Shown here one piece after another: positions 63,446-64,000 of a stretch of DNA of 64,000 nt. Location: assembly GCA_020465985.1 (NCBI GenBank), contig JAANYP010007922.1, positions 84,270-148,269 on the forward strand, in the 5' to 3' direction. The stretch's first letter is position 1, and every line of letters begins with the position of its first letter. The notes under the pieces were generated by a model that saw only the letters and a program-made list of their open reading frames with translations, was not told the origin of the DNA and made no database searches. Source of the DNA: Centrapalus pauciflorus (lineage: Eukaryota > Streptophyta > Magnoliopsida > Asterales > Asteraceae). Made by a program: the position numbers and the translations under genes.

Positions 63446-64000
63446 ATGACAGACGAGCAGAGACCCGAGGGTCCCACTGGGGGACGGGTATCAGATGAGG
63501 AGTTTGCCCGACGACTACAGGAGGCCTACGAGAAAGGCCGTGCTGAGGGTATTCAGTCCCAGACCCAGAGTTCAGGCAGAGGTAGAGATTCAGGAGCTGG
63601 TTCATCGCGAGCGGCAGGCAAGGGGTGTAAATATAAGGAGTTCCTTGCTGCACACCCGCCAGAGTATCACGGCGAGCCCGGGGCCGTGAAGGCCATGTAC
63701 TGGTTGCAGGATATGGAGATGGCTTTCCGTATCACAGGATGCCACCCTGATCAGATGACGACTTTTGCTAGTGCCCAGTTACGGACTAGCGCTCAGCAGT
63801 GGTGGCGTACGATTAGAGATATGATGGGAGACGGACCAGCCTATGAGATGACCTGGAGCCAGTTTAGGGCTCGTTTCGAGGAGCAATACTGTCCTGAGGA
63901 CCGCAGGGCTCAGCTGGAGATTGATTTCCTGACGTTATTTCAGGGACAGCGATCGGTTGATGAGTACGAGAAGATTTTCATCGATTTGAGTTTGTTCGCG
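63446..64000 (+). CDS. gag: gypsy-5 gag, 5' 185 codons (runs off the window)
   Basis: An open frame from ATG 63446 to the last base with no stop. It begins MTDEQRPEGPTGGRVSDEEF, then a Gln/Ser/Gly-rich linker, a Tyr/Lys segment (KYKEFLAAHPPEYHGEPG) and the capsid core (YWLQDMEMAFRITGCHPDQM, AQQWWRTIRDMM, WSQFRARFEEQYCPED). The tryptophan positions match the retrotransposon gag capsid core of gypsy-3. It is uninterrupted so far, so the element may be intact beyond the edge. A start six codons upstream in another frame at 63433 soon meets a stop. Confidence 0.88.
   Translation, partial: MTDEQRPEGPTGGRVSDEEFARRLQEAYEKGRAEGIQSQTQSSGRGRDSGAGSSRAAGKGCKYKEFLAAHPPEYHGEPGAVKAMYWLQDMEMAFRITGCHPDQMTTFASAQLRTSAQQWWRTIRDMMGDGPAYEMTWSQFRARFEEQYCPEDRRAQLEIDFLTLFQGQRSVDEYEKIFIDLSLFA

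Larger units (their letters stand above)
61639..64000 (+). mobile_element. gypsy-5: Ty3/gypsy element, 5' end only
   Basis: LTR 61639-63280, PBS 63284-63295 and the start of gag, running off the window. It is inserted in the gypsy-2-family LTR fragment; the expected TSD is TCAAG (61634-61638), whose partner is outside. Ends TGTAACA..TGTTACA are shared by many plant gypsy LTRs. Confidence 0.85.

Overview
The window is a flowering-plant nuclear region, probably eudicot, made almost entirely of LTR retrotransposons. The evidence is the plant-specific Ty3/gypsy lineages (Athila and a chromovirus-type clade), Ty1/copia elements with an extra ORF after pol, primer-binding sites (PBS) matching plant tRNA-iMet and tRNA-Asp 3' ends, and many in-frame stops and frameshifts in older copies. 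I found no host protein gene, tRNA, rRNA or CRISPR array. The species cannot be named from this sequence.

Layout. An old copia element ('copia-3', + strand) forms the base layer: LTR 1-873, PBS 876-887, leader, and gag pieces at 31943-32432 and 41963-43480. An Athila element ('Athila-1', + strand, 1460-31720, TSD TGTCT) sits in its leader. A 505-bp solo LTR (4940-5444, TSD CATGA) lies in the Athila-1 protease gene. A truncated copia ('copia-1', - strand, 10198 to about 29435) lies in its env-like ORF. Inside copia-1 is the young 13.5-kb 'copia-2' (- strand, 15051-28542; LTRs differ at 4 of 642 positions). The copia-3 gag is also split by a decayed chromovirus-like gypsy ('gypsy-2', - strand, 32433-41962).

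Further right, an LTR at 44870-45940 has a polypurine tract (PPT) on its left and a PBS plus degenerate gag on its right ('copia-4'). A second Athila ('Athila-2', + strand, about 47032-61376) is an internally deleted derivative lacking RT, most of RNase H, integrase and the env-like ORF. Its leader holds 'gypsy-3' (- strand, 48276-57166, TSD ACTTT), the only element here with one uninterrupted gag-pol ORF (1520 aa). The window ends with a gypsy-2-family LTR fragment (61377-61638) and the 5' LTR and gag start of another gypsy element ('gypsy-5', + strand, from 61639 to beyond the edge).

No genes work together in a host pathway; each element carries, or once carried, its own gag, protease, reverse transcriptase, RNase H and integrase. 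The least explained signals are: (1) dense arrays of a YTCGAR motif (mostly AGAYTCGAR) in noncoding parts of three unrelated families (copia-2, gypsy-2, gypsy-3); (2) a shared multi-domain post-pol protein in copia-1 and copia-2 with no visible membrane segment; (3) a perfect 10-bp inverted repeat that would loop out the copia-2 PPT and LTR edge; (4) conserved small hairpins between pol and the env-like region of both Athila copies.
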